A stretch of 64,000 nucleotides of DNA from positions 12,358,400 to 12,422,399 of the forward strand of contig VZDJ01007747.1 in assembly GCA_008694505.1 (NCBI GenBank). The letters are read 5' to 3'. The notes under the pieces were generated by a model. It had not been told where the DNA came from, did not search any database, and worked only from the letters and a program-made list of their open reading frames with translations. Made by a program: the position numbers and the translations under genes. The DNA is from Cyanoderma ruficeps (Eukaryota > Chordata > Aves > Passeriformes > Timaliidae). How positions within the stretch are numbered: position 1 is the first letter of the stretch; every line of letters starts with the position of its first letter. This document shows, one piece after another, positions 13,860 through 27,973 of the stretch.

Positions 13860-14165
13860 AGGAGCACTAGTTTAATGATGCTGGTTCAGTGAACTCGCTG
13901 GATCCTGTAATCCCTTTTTTAATCTCTGTTACTTACTTACTGCCTTTGAAAAACTCAAAGTAGCATTCAATATTCTTATTACAGAGCAACATTACAACAG
14001 GACAAGTTGGGGGAAATAAAAATTAGTAAAACTTTTTTTTTTATTTTGAAGAAGCACATTTTGGGTGGTATTCGAGCTAAGATTCCATTACAAATTCTAA
14101 TTGCAATCTCTTAATACAACATAATTAGAGGATCTTCCTAATCTGGAAAACTAAATCACATAAAT
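13860..14165. promoter_or_regulatory. Possible conserved noncoding element
   Basis: The sequence is non-repetitive and mixed in composition, with several homeodomain-type cores (TAATTG, ATAATTAG around 14096-14130). It lacks any open frame. This texture is typical of developmental enhancers, but conservation cannot be judged from one genome. It is a weak suggestion. Confidence 0.2.
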
Positions 14166-15944
14166 GGATTACAGATCAGTTTTCAGATGACCAAAAGAAA
14201 AAAAAATGTTCCCACAAAGAGAGTAAAAGTGGTCAGATGGTTAAAACACAGCAAACCAAACCACATTTCTGGAATTATCACCTTTACTCTAACAGAAGTA
14301 AACTGATTACTGGTTTAGATATGTCTCAAATATCAGATTTCTCTAAGAGTTCTTTGCACTTATTACAATATACACCCTACACTGTAGGAATTTTAGCAAA
14401 TAAAAGTATCACAAACTATTTTTTCCACCAATCCTTGTATAAATATAATAATTGTAAAGCCAGCATTTACTCTGGTAATGGATTCTCAGGAAGTTTACTG
14501 GATCATCTAAAACTGTGGTCCAAATTACAGAAACATCTGGGCTAAATAAAATCAGGACTTTTTAAATGTTGTTATGCTCATGACAGTTATTCTACTATTA
14601 TTTTACCATTAAGAATTCAAGTGTGCATCAAAGTAAAGTGAACACTCTTTTCTCATTGTGTAATGCTTTATAACCACAAAGATTGCTTGCTTTCTAAATC
14701 TATCTGTTAAAAATGTAGATCATAAGAATGTACATCTACTGCAAAAACAATGTTCTTATCACTTCAAGAATACTTTGTATACTTAGCACATAAAACCTAA
14801 AATAAATAATCTCAGATGTGAATTAAACACCTGCATAATTTTTGAAATATTAATAAAGTACTAATTTGCTATGTGCCTTTTTTAATTATCCTGCACTAAC
14901 AAGATTATTTTTTAAATTTTTTTGATACCTGTGATGATAATAAGCATCAAAGTATAATACCTTTGTATTGTTTATTTTTAAAGAGAAAGAGCAATTTATA
15001 CATATAAAAATGTAAATATAGTATTGTCCCAAGTGAAGACACTGATGAACTGAGTACATCAGTACAGAAGGAAAACAATCAGTGAGACACTGAGGCATTA
15101 GGTTTTAAAACATACAGCAACACACAGAAAAGCTATGACAAAGCAGAGAAGAAGAACAGAGCATATCAATCATTGTTTTACTGAAATTCATATGGGGAAC
15201 CTTAAAAGTAAGGAAACTTGTTTAAAAAGAAATGACCAGGACAGCTAAAAAATCAAGTACTCAGAGAAAGCATAAAAACTCTGAAAGTGATGATACTGGG
15301 GGCACAGCATGTAACTAAAGATTTGAGAAAGAGTGGAAGCTAGATTAAATACACGTGGGTTTTCCAGATTTTTCCCCACGTTTTTCATTCTCTTAGCAGA
15401 CTATAGTAACTTACAAGTGGTTGTAAGATCTACCTCTTAGGAGCCCAGCTGCAGCTGTTATTCACTTCATACCTATTTCATTATAATGTCAACTTTGGAA
15501 GAAATGCTAAAATATCAGAGTGAAAACAATGGTAGATGTAAAAGGAAGATTCTCCCATGAAAGAAGATACTATGCAAAAGAGATCATACTTGCTTCTTGA
15601 GTATGACCTCTTTTAACCTTTCCCACCTTTTCTTAGAGGCAAGGAACCTGTGTCTTCAGAGCAGAGGCACAAATTATTCACAACCTGAATCATGCTTTGT
15701 CTCTGAATCAGCACAAAAATGTTTATGTGCTTTTTTTTACAGATATCACTCGCTTACAGTGCTTCAGCTCATTCGACTGTATACTTACAGAAAAACTACT
15801 ATGGGGGAACCATTCTGAAGATATAATGAGGAACTGGTGATCCTGAGGTATATGATGACCCAGCTAAGCCTTCCCAGCTAGCACCCATATGTTATCCCAA
15901 GTGGCCTCTGAATGACCCCATGCTCTGTCCTGTCACGGTAGCTT

Positions 15945-15999
15945 GCAGGTGTTACAGGGGGATGTACAGATGTTACAGGAGGATGTGCAGATGGTCCTG
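15945..15999 (+). repeat. 21-bp tandem repeat, about 2.6 copies
   Basis: Units at 15945-15965 and 15966-15986 differ at only three positions (g/a, g/a, g/a). A partial third unit starts at 15987. The unit has the form 'rcagrtgttacagrrggatgt'. It is a local minisatellite-like duplication with no known function. Confidence 0.8.
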
Positions 16000-16636
16000 T
16001 CTAACATGTATAATATGTCCGTCATGGACATTTCACACTCATTAGATCACAAATTATTGGTTTTATTGTGATGAAATAGAGCATTTTTAACTGATAAATT
16101 TAATGGTGAGGAAGAAAATGATAAAAGCATGGCAGGTGGTGAGGTATGCTGAACCTCACCATGGATGAAAATTCTGTGCAGTGTGTCACAGACATCTTGA
16201 AGAGGTCTGTCTGAAGCTGACACGCCTCAGGGGTTCCTGGAATCAGAACTGACATAGGATTAACTCAGTAATGTCACTTTCTAATTATTCTGTAAATAGC
16301 ATTAACCACTTTTATGTTTGAATAATTTTTCTTACCAAGACCCAGAAAAAACAAGTATGAAAGAACTGTAAACAACATGACACTATATTTAAGCACAAAG
16401 GAAAAAATCTCCTGTTTAGTCAATGACAGAACACAGACACAGTAAAAACTGGATTGCTTTCATGGTCTTCATCAGTAACTTTGCAACTCGCATCTGTATG
16501 AGATAGAAAGTGTTAACAATAACTATTATTTAGTCCAATCTATTTTTTAACTTTATCATTGCATGCTTCATTGCAATGATGCCTTCTTTTTCCTGTCAGA
16601 TTGAGACTGTTCCCATAAGGTGAAATACATGCCCGA

Positions 16637-16690
16637 TATCTTCTTATCACCCAATATTTGTTTCTTCTTCGGCCTTTTAGCGATCAAACT
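16637..16690 (+). pseudogene. U2 snRNA-like fragment in permuted order
   Basis: Bases 16667-16688 (ttcggccttttagcgatcaa) closely match the conserved 5' part of U2 snRNA, which has tcggccttttggctaagatcaa: one substitution and a 2-base gap. Immediately upstream, 16637-16660 (tatcttcttatcacccaatatttg) resembles the part of U2 that normally follows it (tatctgttcttatcagtttaatatctg). Both pieces point the same way but in swapped order. The rest of U2 (Sm site, stem-loops III-IV) is not recognisable, so this is not a functional gene. It could be a rearranged or tandem-derived retropseudogene. Identification is from memory of the U2 sequence; a partial coincidence cannot be excluded. Confidence 0.4.
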
Positions 16691-17251
16691 CTAGTGGGCA
16701 TAAAAGGGAAGTAGAAGGATGATAAAGGAAGTATAACTTTTCTTTTATGAAGCACAACACTTCCAGTATAAAGTTAAACTTATAAAAGGAAGGCTGTCAA
16801 AAAGCAAAAGCAGAACAAATAAACCTACAAATAAAATAAAAATCCTCATTTCCATGACAACAGGGACACATCAGTAAGGGCCACTAAATTTTAGAAGAAC
16901 GTTTTTCTCTAACAGACAGCACATTAATTTTATTTTTCATTTTTAAGCAGAGAAGTTCTTCCTCTGGAGTTTTCCCATAAACAAACTGATAAGGGAACAC
17001 AAGACAAATGGTTAATCTTGACATGCAAGAAAGAAAACCTCACTAAGTGGTACCTATAGGAAAGAAACAGAACAATTTTGTGCAATGCTGAATATATTTT
17101 CTCTCAGAAGTCCAATATTAGCTATAAAACTATCACAAAGGTACAAAATTCTCACACAGACATTTTATTTGGCTTTATGAAGTTAATTTACAAAACAAGT
17201 CTATATAATTTTTCTCTTCAGAGACTGCTCTACATTGCTATTTATATATAT

Positions 17252-17306
17252 NNNNNNNNNNNNNNNNNNNNNNNNNNNNNNNNNNNNNNNNNNNNNNNNN
17301 NNNNNN
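17252..17306. other. Assembly gap (55 N)
   Basis: Unknown bases lie inside an AT-rich stretch: TA repeats on the left and 'tgactatatgtgtg' on the right. The gap most likely hides an expanded TA/TG microsatellite. Confidence 0.95.
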
Positions 17307-19439
17307 TGACTATATGTGTGTAACCATGTTTTTATGGCAGCCCCCCAATATTTTACACATTTATTTAAGTGCACACTTATGCTATAAAGATGGAAACAGA
17401 ATCGGTCTCTCATAACAAGCAAAATACACCAGTTATCTTATGTCGCTACAACTGTATCTAAACTGTCCCTTTACAGAGAACCCTGTTCTGAGTAAAATTT
17501 TTATTTTAGCTTTACCTGTTGAAACACACGATCCCTTACTTAACACTGTTTACAAAAATAAAATAAATAAATAAAATCAACTTCTTCCTAATGTTATTTC
17601 CATCTTGTTATTCTCCCCAGCTTAACAAAACTCCAGAATTTCAGCTATGTGCCAGGTTCATTAGCTGGACAACATTACCTGGATCCAAGCTGTCTGCTGT
17701 ATCTTTCTGATACCACAATTTCAGGACCCAATCCAACTTCATCATTGACAGCACCTCTTTCCACCTTACCAATGTCATCCACAAAAAAAACCTTGTCTCA
17801 TTTCATAACTTTCTAATTTCTTGCTTTTCATTTTCTATCGTATCAACTAGTACTTCCAGAATTCATGCCTATCTCTGCCTTGCAATGTGACCACTTTATC
17901 ATTTCCCCCTTTCTTGATTTTTGACCTAATGTCAAAAATAAAGTTTACTTCTTCAGCCACTCTAAAATACTAATAAGAGATCATAAAGTGCATAAAATTT
18001 AAAAAAAAAATACTGGCAATGTACACTGCTAAACCTGAAAAATTATGTACTCCAGGTCAGAGTTGTTATCATGCTCCACTTGAATAGATGATCAACAATG
18101 ACCTGACACATGACAATTTTCAGAAACAAAACACCTTATTGCTACACCATTATAATATATTGCTTTGTTATATCAAAAAATCTCTGCTTGAGACCTAACA
18201 AAGCATCATGGTCATTAGCTGAATATTTTTTAGCTGACTACTTTTTCTATCTAATTAGAAAAACGTCAAACCTCATCTTTCCAAACGGCCACTGAATGGG
18301 GAAGATAAGCAACGCTACAGCAGAATAAAGACTGATATCTTCCTAACTAAATTATAATTAAGAGACTCAGACAGAGTTAAAGAAATAAATGTTTCAAACT
18401 GATTACTAAGGCAAACTTATTTTGGAACTTAATAAAAAGACATGTTCAAATCCACATACCATTCCATAAAGACAACCAGAAGATACAGGGTTGCTGAGGA
18501 ACTGGATCCTTAACCTGAAAATATAAGCATATAATAGCACATCAGCTAGAATTTACCGTATGAAAATAATTTCTATGGCTGATCCAACACAGAGATATAC
18601 ATAAGTCCATTATATTTGTTTCAATGTCCGGATAAACATCGTAAATCCCTATTTAGATATTTTAAATATTTATTATTTCACTATTTTTACTTTTCAAAAC
18701 ATTCTTTTATTTTACAAATACATGTTTTGTTTTTTACACACATGCAACCAACCTAGTTGTAAACCAAGACTAAAGAAACTACAGACCTCCTTCTTTATTA
18801 TCTCTTATTTAAAGTATTTGTGTGAGTGAGTTATGGTTGTTTCTTCAGGGCATTTTTTCTCCTTCACATTTGTATGGACAGTCCAATATCTGCTTCCTTT
18901 TTTCTCTCTCTAAAACACAGTCCCAATTTTGTTGACTGACTAGCACAGCGCCTGCAGCTATCTTTACTGAAAAATTGTCAAAACAAGCTATCGGGTGACT
19001 CTGAAAAATCTCTTTGTAATGCAGTATTTTGCTAAATGCTCATGGCAATACAATTTTAGTAGCAAACTTCTTTGTTAGCTGTCCAGCTTGTCCTGGTTCT
19101 TGGGCAAACCAGGCCTCTCCCTCCATGTTCAATGTCCAGAGTTGTATTGTCCCTAAGCAACCATTCATTTTCAATAATGTCCTGTTGGGCCCAATGTCAT
19201 CCCATTCTGGAAGTTTCTGTCCTGTTTAGGAAACCATCATGAACTGTGATGGATGCATTTCACTTTTGTGGTCACCACTTAGTACCTGTAAGCTGTATTT
19301 TCTGAGTATGGCTGAGCTGCTGAAGAAGGGCTATTTGCCTTGTTTAAACTGCTGTTAATGAGCACTAATGGAAGATTTTGGGGAGCAATAAGATTGTTTT
19401 GAAGAACAACTCCTCACCTTCATTTCGATAAAGCTTACA

Positions 19440-19475
19440 GAAGACAACAAGGAAAACAAACAAACAAAAAAAAAG
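19440..19475 (+). repeat. AAAC-type A-rich simple repeat
   Basis: An A-rich simple repeat with AAAC units. A similar one lies at about 19875-19922 (AAAC/CAAA units). No retrotransposon body is recognisable next to either. Confidence 0.6.
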
Positions 19476-22400
19476 CAGACCTGGGGGAGGAACACACCAT
19501 AAACCACACAAACCTTTCCCAGAGAACCCTCCAAGGACTGCATTGCTTACTACAATCAAGAATGCTGGTGAAAAGATGTTGGACTAAAAAGTGAAGAGGA
19601 AAAAAGAATTAATCACCTTCACATTTAACAGACAAGAGATCTGAATTTCTGTTTCAAAAGCAATGATATTTCAGTTTTGTCCCAGTAAATTCTATATTTA
19701 ACTTTGTAAAGTGTCTATACTATAACAAGTGGCACTCTGGTAGAATCCTGTAAAATGAACAAAATAGGAATACACAATGCAAAGGTGTCCCAATCTCCCA
19801 CATTTAAGCAAAGTTTGACCTCACACACATTTTCTTCTGCAAGAAGTGGAAGAGGGAATGGAGCTATTGGGAAAAAATACCAAAACAAAAACAAGCAAAA
19901 ACCAAACACAAACAAACAAACCCACAACACCTGTACAATAAATATTTTCAAGACAAATATTTGTTTGATTTTCTTTTTAAGTATAAAACAAACAAAAAAA
20001 TTTCAAATATCTTCCATAAAACTTATTTTAATTCTTAATTGATAATGATTTATCATATTTAGGATCAATTTTCTACTGATAGCATAATGCTACATCTTTT
20101 TTCTACCTGTAACAAAAGAAAACCAATAGCAAATCCTGCAGTTTCATGAATTCCAAAAGGTTCAAGACCAAGACATTTGTTTAACTAAGACAGGACAGTG
20201 ACTTGATGTCCTCCCACAAATTTTTCTTAAAGATTACATGAAAAGAAATAGAAGACTATACTAGAAACCATATAGGTTTTAACCTGAGACAAAAAAAAGA
20301 ACCTATTACTAATGAAGTGTTCGTTCCTCAGCACAGTATTCCCTCATTTGGTCATTTTCTGAAGGGACTGCCAGGGTGGATGACTATCTCCCACAGGCTG
20401 GTCATTGCCCTGCTATCTACTTCGTTCCAGTGATATATTTCACTATAATTATCATATTTTCTGTTATACATCCACCATGAAGGAAAAGATGTCACTAAAA
20501 GTGGTGCAACACCTTGCAAATCCACTGGGAGAGAACTGCTGAAGCTTTTTCAATTGTTACTTTAAGAAATACAACCCTGAAGATGAGTGTTGGAGAGAAT
20601 TGCTGTGAGAAATGAATAAACATCCTTTCACTCCTTCTCCCTGACATCAAGCAGAAATGAGAAAGGGAAGCTGACAGAGGTCACATATAAATGTGAAAAG
20701 CTCTGTAGAAATATCTTTGGATTCTAATCTGGACAGACAGCTATCCTATTCTTTACCAGTGTTATGTATAATGGACACATAACTCATGCTTCAAAATCAG
20801 TATAAACTATTTGAATGTTTTAAAGACAAAATTAGTAGGCCTTATTCCAGCCTCATGAACCAAAGTACACAAGACCCAACCTACCTGGGCAAGTAGTGGT
20901 TCAAAACAACATGCCAAAATAATACAGCAAAAATTCCCCAAAGTAAATTGAATTATTTATGCAATTCTAAGAGAATTAGCACATCTATTACATGTATGAC
21001 CTTACAGAAATTATTAATACCAATATATACATTTATACTGCTGAAACACTGTAAAATGTGGATAAAAAAGAAGAAGTCAATCTTCCACCAAATGGAGAAA
21101 TTATTTTCTATAGGTGTTTCATTGGCTTGGATATTTAATTTAACTGTAATTGATATAATCACACATTTATTTTCACAATATCAATTAGATGTGTATTTAT
21201 CTATTTCTAAAGATGATTTTTTCATGCCTTTTCACTTGTCAAATTGCACCGATATTAATTCTTTCATCCACATCCTTCCACAGTTAAGCATACATGTCAC
21301 ACCTCAAGGTTAATTTCTGCAACAGAAATTTAAACATCATTTATTATCTGGTATATTTTTTCTCTATTAGCTCTTGGAGAAGAACACTGCCACTAATTCT
21401 GTCTGTTAATTTCTAAAACAGCATCTAGGTAATACTGCAGAGCTGTTAAAATGGATAGAAAAGCACTGTGTCCTCTTGGGTCTCAGAACAAAATAGGTCT
21501 CCAGGACCTTTTCCACTAGAGATGGAGAAAGAAATGTCAAAAATTATCCTCCTGGAGAAAGAAGAAAAGCATGATTGCAAGAATAATATTTCTAAGGTTT
21601 TCTAAACTCTCTTTTAGTGGTGTCCTATGGTGGTATAAATCTTATGCAAAGGAGAGAGAAATAAGGTAACAGATGAAACAAGGGACAATTGACATTAAAG
21701 GAATATGGTCAAAACATTTAGAATTCCCATGCAGTCTCTTTTCAAGGGCTACTGAATATTTGCAGAACAATAAGACAGTCCTGTTCCTGCAAACACTCTG
21801 CTGCTACTGCAGACCAAGGTATTAAAGGTCAAAACACTGATGGCTGGCTTTGGATGGCACAGAGACCCCAGTATTGCAGAGGCTCACACACTGTACAACT
21901 TATGCCTTAAAGTCTCACAGGTTTTACCTCCTCCTATTTCAAATTTTCAACCATATATGCAGAGTAGTCTGAATCCAGGTAGTAACCAAGGGTAAAGTCT
22001 TGGCTCCGACAAAATCCTGAGATAGGATTTCAATCTACTAGTCTTGTCAACTATTTTCAACTCATACAGCATGTATACACAGTAGTTTAATAAACTGTTG
22101 ACAAACCTCAACTTGCTAAGATTTGAAAAGCATCAGGTTTTCTTGATGTGTAGTCAATCCTAGTTACGCATACCTGTCCATGGAGGCTGCATAATTGCAT
22201 GGTCAGAGAACCATCACAACAGCCACTAGGAAGTTCTCTCAACACAAGACTGCCTGCACCATTAAAGCTCTGCCTGGGAAACACTGGCCTGAAAATCATT
22301 TTCAGTTTTTAGCCATATGTTATACTGATGAGACTAAACAGCTTTCTAGTGTCAAGTTCTTGTTTACCGTATCATACTTCAGAATGTGACCATCTCAGAA

Positions 22401-23370
22401 TTTTTCTTTTATGCTAAAAGATGCACTGCATTCTCTGGGTGTTTCATTATAATTAGTGACTTCATATTTTGTTCCAGATCTCTGAAAAAAAGCCTTAAAC
22501 ATTTTATAATTAGTGTCCTCAGAGTACCCTTAAAATACATCCTATAGGTGCTTATATACCCTTTAAAATGAATTTGGGAATCATCAACCAACTTCTACTC
22601 TATGCTGTATCATTTTAAAATTGTATCGCATTTTTAAGGACACTGATTTCCAGCATCCCTTGTCTGCTTTTAAATAAATCATGGCATTAATTTTGTCAAG
22701 CAAGATCTCCTTTCCTTTAACCCCACTTCACTGCAGTAATTATTTCTGGTTCTTTCAGTTTCTGATTAACGAAGTCTTATAAGAAATATTTAGTCTCTCA
22801 ACTGAGTTCAAAATCATAGTAATAAGAACAGAAATACTTATTTCTTTTACTCCATTCTTTTCCAATAATAGAGCTCTTATGCCAGTTTTCAGAAACTACA
22901 TCTGTTTTACAAGGGTTTTTTAAAAAACCTAAGAAAGTTGGTTCTTAAAACTAAAAGGCTTTTTCAGACTTCTTAAATCTCTTCAGGATAAGACAGAAGT
23001 TACAAAAAGCACATAAATAGAATGCATATTTTAACTGTTAGGAGGGTATCTAACTATTGCTTCTTCCAAACATGGAGCATGAGACTAGAACCATAGAATG
23101 AATCCACAAAACCTAAAAATTATTAATATAGTTTGAATAAAGCACATCATTTGCCAAGCCTACTCAAACATCAACTAAAAGACATGGTTTTGATAGCATA
23201 TGAAACAGACTAACGCAAAGTGTTGGACTTTCAGAGATATCTGACTACATAAAATATACCATAATCTGTGACACTAACCTTGTTGCCAACCAGTATTTGC
23301 AAACTTCTGGGATCTACTCCCGCATTTGGAAGCTGCATGCATTTCATGACTTGTTCACTCAGTGAAATCT

Positions 23371-23925
23371 ATAGAATCACAGAATGGGGCAAGTTGGAAG
23401 GGACCAGAGTGTGTCATCTGGTCCAACCTCCCTGCTCCAACAGGATCATCCTAAAGCACATTATTCAGGATTGTGTCCAGTTGGCTCTTGAACATCTCTG
23501 GTGAGGGAGACTCCACAATCTCTCTGGACAATCTGTTCTGGTGCTCAGTCATCCACACAGTAACAAAGTTCCTCCTCAAGTTCAACTGGAACTTCCTGTG
23601 CATCAGTTTCTGCCCATTGCCTTTTGTCCTATTGCTTGGCACCACTGAGCAGAGCCTGGCTCCAGCTTCTTGACACTCTCCCATCAGATACTGACAGACA
23701 TTGATGAGGTCCCCTCTCAGTTGTTCCTTTTCAAGACTGAACAGGCACAGCTCCCTCAGCCTGTCCTTATAAGAGAGATGCTCCAGTTCCTTAATTGTCT
23801 TTGTCACCCTTCACCGAACTCGCCCAAGGAGCTCCATGTCTCTTGTACTGAGAAGCTCAGAGCTAGACATAGCACTCTAGATTCAGTCTCACTGGGGTGC
23901 AATTACTCATCCTGACAACTTAAGT
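23371..23925 (-). mobile_element. CR1 LINE 3' end
   Basis: Plus-strand bases begin with the complement of the CR1 tail ('tatagaatcacagaatgggg', about 23371) and continue through the 3' UTR and terminal ORF2 region, including 'cctctcagttgttccttttcaagactgaacagg'-like text near 23712. The element is therefore on the minus strand, truncated at its 5' end near 23925. Many substitutions indicate moderate age. It is non-coding now; the open stretches over it are decayed CR1 frames or chance ORFs. Confidence 0.93.
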
Positions 23926-24589
23926 CCAACACGTAGAAATCAGCCTTGAAGTATCAAGGTATATAAACCATGTCTGTATTTTCAAGTGTATGGCCATGCC
24001 AATTGTTCCTGGTGGAACCATTCAATTCATACAATTCACATTATTTTACTGAGTTTTCGACATAATGGAGAGAAAAAAAGATTTTTATGTGACCATTCTA
24101 TTGAATTAGTAATGCAATAAAAGCTGTTCTTGATATAAAAAAAAGTAAAATTACATACACACCTAGGTATTATCTGCAATAGTAAAAAGCTAATTAAACA
24201 ATCTAGTAGTTAGAAATATATTAATTTTGAGAATTGATCTCATAAACCTAAGAAGCTTTGGGGGTTTGGATTTAAATTTCAAAAAGCACACATACATTAT
24301 CTCATATTTCCCCAAATAAAATTACATACTAAACTAGAGTAACAGAAAATCCTTTTCCTGAATGGAGGTCCAACTTCATATTATGTAGCTGATATGCCTC
24401 AAAGAAGAGAGCTTGGAAGTAATAGTAAAATGAAGAAAGTTAAAAATCCATCTCCGAACACTGATGCCACATATTTAACTCAGTAGTAATGCTGGGTGAT
24501 GAGATCTGGTGATAATTTTGAGAATTTAGATATTATGAATAGAAACACGGCAGAAGTTCCTTGTCTTGAAGTGTTACAGGGTTATTTTA

Positions 24590-24870
24590 TCCTAATAAAT
24601 TAGCATGTTACTGAAAGAGGCCATGTGATTAATATGCAATATTCTGCTAAGTGAGCTCTTAATTAGACTAACAACTTAGAAGAAACAGGAAATAAATTAA
24701 TTTAGCACTTTGTACATGATAAAAATTAAAAGCTCATGCTATTCATGCACTGAATTAAAGTGAAGCCAGATGGCATAACCCGTGAATAAAGGAGATGCAA
24801 AATTTTCATTTTCATGAAACTGTAATGTGAGCAGCATTTGTCTACTAATTAGCAGAACCTGATGATCCCA
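24590..24870. promoter_or_regulatory. Possible conserved noncoding element with homeodomain sites
   Basis: A dense set of homeodomain-type sites is present: TTAATTAG (24659-24666), AATTAATTTA (about 24695) and CTAATTAG (24845-24852), together with ATGCAA half-octamers near 24634 and 24796. There is no open frame and no repeat. Just downstream are three CATATG E-boxes (24889-24916). Such clustering is typical of developmental enhancers, though AT-rich DNA produces these cores by chance often. Confidence 0.25.
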
Positions 24871-27254
24871 ACTTTCAGTATACGTAACATATGTAACATA
24901 TGCACTTCAGCATATGTACAACTTTCTATAATAAATATTGATAAAGATACCATACTATTTATTTGATCTTTTTTCCCTGGAAGTTCTTATACTGAATTTG
25001 AAGAACTATACAATATTGTTAAGTTTCTATTCAGCCAGGAATGTTGTTCTATAGAAAGTGGAAACAAACCACAACATTTTTCCAGTTATAATGTGGTAGT
25101 GCTTAGAAATTCAGTGCAGTAGCACAGACCTACAGTGTCATGTACTGCATGCATGTTAAAACAAAAAAATCAGAGACATGGACCATGCCCCAAAGTACTT
25201 TCATTTCAAACATTAAAAAGAATCCCCTATCACAAAAAGGAGCAAGACAGCAGTGCATTAACATATCCCCCGAAACAGGCACAAAAATAAAAATCTAAGC
25301 AGGGGTGTGGGGCATCAGTGCAACAGAATGGTAAGAAAGGAAGAAAGATTAGACACATTTGAAGATTAGTAACAGAGGTTTGATATTCATAATTTTATTA
25401 TGATACTTAGCCATTTGGTGATCTCAGACTCAGAACAAGTTGGCCCGATAACACGAAACTCAGTGCAAGACCAAACATCGGTCATTTTTGTTACTTTATT
25501 TGCATCTTTGTCCTCAAAAGAAATTACTGTACTTAATCACTTAATATTTACTACCTGTCCCGATCCTCAGTCCTCACCTTCTACACAGTCTGTAAACATG
25601 AAATAGATTATCTGGACTTAAACATTTGTTATGGTGTTAATTGGAGCTGTTTTATCTCAATCTACACTTATTTATGATTTGGTGAGTTTGCCTAACAGAA
25701 ACAACACCGAAATTACACTCTCCAAATCCATATCTCCTTATATCTCTATTCTAAGTAAAGCAAGTGAGGAATTTTCCCGTCATAAATTATGGTAAGAATT
25801 ATATGCCATCTAAATGGATATTTGTCATTTTATTGCCTCTCATAAGGATATGTCCATAATACTTGTCATAATGATGTACAATAATTTGCACTAACAAGTA
25901 GGAGCCAAAAAATTTTGGTTGGAATCCAAATCACATCCTTGTGGGGGAGATGGTTGGATCACATCTGCAGTAATGAGAAATATCAGTTATAACTTTTTGG
26001 TGTGAATGTTGTGACACAAGCCCTTAGTCTATTACAGAAAATCTAGAGAATCAAACATTTGGACATATCTGTCACTGTTCTATCCCTAGGATTTCTGTAG
26101 GATGTACCACAAGCAAAGGTTAAAAAAATAAGTAATTTTCTATTAAATGTGTATAATTAGGTTTCAACATCATCATTTCTAAAAATCACAACCATTATGA
26201 AATCAGAATTCCATCTCATGTTTTGAACAATCTCATTCAGCAAATGTACATTTTACCATATTTCTCAAAGTTCAAAAGATTATTTACTTACTCACAACAT
26301 TAAAAAACCTAAATTACCGGACAAATCTAGATCCAGATATTTAATTAGTGACACCAAACTTCAGACTGAAAATAAATACTCATGTTCAAGGCAGATGTTA
26401 GTGAGCCACAATGTAGGAGGCAGATTAGTCCACATCGTCTTTCTAATAAGGATTTCTGACACTCTTTCTACAGGGTGCTGGAAATTCTGACCTTAAGCAA
26501 TAATCAAGATAAATTATGACTGCAACATGAATTGTAGCTTTTTGCAGCTTTTATTTCCTTTTTCACTTCATGCCTTTGGTAAGCTTAAGCATAGGAAAAA
26601 TAGAAAAAACCTTTTGCAAAAGAGAAATAAAGGTGGAATACAAAGAAGTAAAGACGTCACTATGGTTTCAACAACCAATCTGAACCCTAAAGAGTTACAT
26701 CTTTGTTTCATTATTATCACAGCAATTATGCCTTCTAATTCAGTGTGCTCTATTGTGTTATCTCCACCAGAGATGATTACATAATCACTGAATGAGTATG
26801 TTAGTTGGTGTAGCAAAAGATATTATGAACTGCTTTCAACTGGTTTACAATGTTAGTTGTGTTTATGTTAATTGTTATTTAAATTATATATTATTGAACA
26901 GTATATTAAACTATTCTGCAGTAAACCTTGCTATGGTGGATATATGAAAATAGCATCTTACAATTAAATTCCAGTGTAAGTTAGATGCTTTAAGTGTCTA
27001 TCTGCTTATCCACTTCAATCACTGTTTATCAGTACTGGGAAAAACAACCAGCCCAAATTTGAATTTCAGTTATATCCATTATATCCTCTTATATACCCAC
27101 ATTTTTGTAAGCCAAAGTAAGGAGTTGATTTTAATCCACAGTAAAGGTCTCACGGTGTTTTAAGACTAACATCATTAACAAATGCCATTTGCCAATCCAG
27201 AAATTGAGAGGTGCAAATAAAATTACATTACTTAAGATTAAATCTTGAAAAATA

Positions 27255-27290
27255 GATTATTATTTTATTATTTATTATTTTATTCAAATG
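27255..27290 (+). repeat. TTA-type simple repeat
   Basis: An imperfect ATT/TTTA repeat. It is an AT-rich microsatellite with no other feature. Confidence 0.7.
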
Positions 27291-27973
27291 CATATAACTG
27301 TTATACATACATACAGACACATGTGCATGTATCAGCCAAAGAGATACACACACAAGTAATGTTGATTCTTCAAAGAGAAATATTTATTATGATTTTGAAT
27401 GTTTATTATTGTATTTATTAAGCCCAGTGATATAATAAAGAGCAAAGAGTACAGCACTTTTTGAAACCACAAACACAGCTTTCAAAAAACACTTAATGAA
27501 CTGAGTAAGAACAGAAGCATACCCTTTTATGATCTTAATTTTCATTAAGACATTCACTGCCAAAGAAAATAGCTGAATGATTCCAGAAGACAGAAATATT
27601 TTCAAGGTCTATTAATAACTAGATGAATGCTATTCATTTAGCTAATGTCACTCAACTAATTTTCATTCAAGCTGTCACCAGACTAATTATAAAAAGAAAC
27701 AGTATAAACCCAAACTTCATAGGATAATTACTCAGATACATGGCTCTATGGCGAAGTAGCCTATCTTACACAATAGGATGGGCCCTAAGTATTGGAAATG
27801 CATCTATTATCTATACATTTTCTGAAAACAGAATTAATTATAGTGCATTTCAAGATGCTCTACAGAATAGCACAAAGGAATTTTATTTGCATGAGAAATC
27901 TATGGGGTTTTTGTGTTAGTGTTGAATTTTGATAACATAAAACTACCAGACCACAAATTCAGTGACAGGTTCT

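Larger units (their letters stand above)
13011..23370. other. Unique noncoding sequence with minor repeats
   Basis: No exon or complete repeat is recognisable. It contains a 55-base assembly gap at 17252-17306, a small 21-bp tandem repeat near 15.95 kb, a U2-like fragment near 16.65 kb and short A-rich runs near 19.46 and 19.88 kb. ORFs spanning the gap are artefacts. The rest reads as intron or intergenic DNA. Confidence 0.55.

Noticed and set aside
17078..17422. ORFs running through the assembly gap
   Set aside because: The frame across 55 unknown bases is meaningless.
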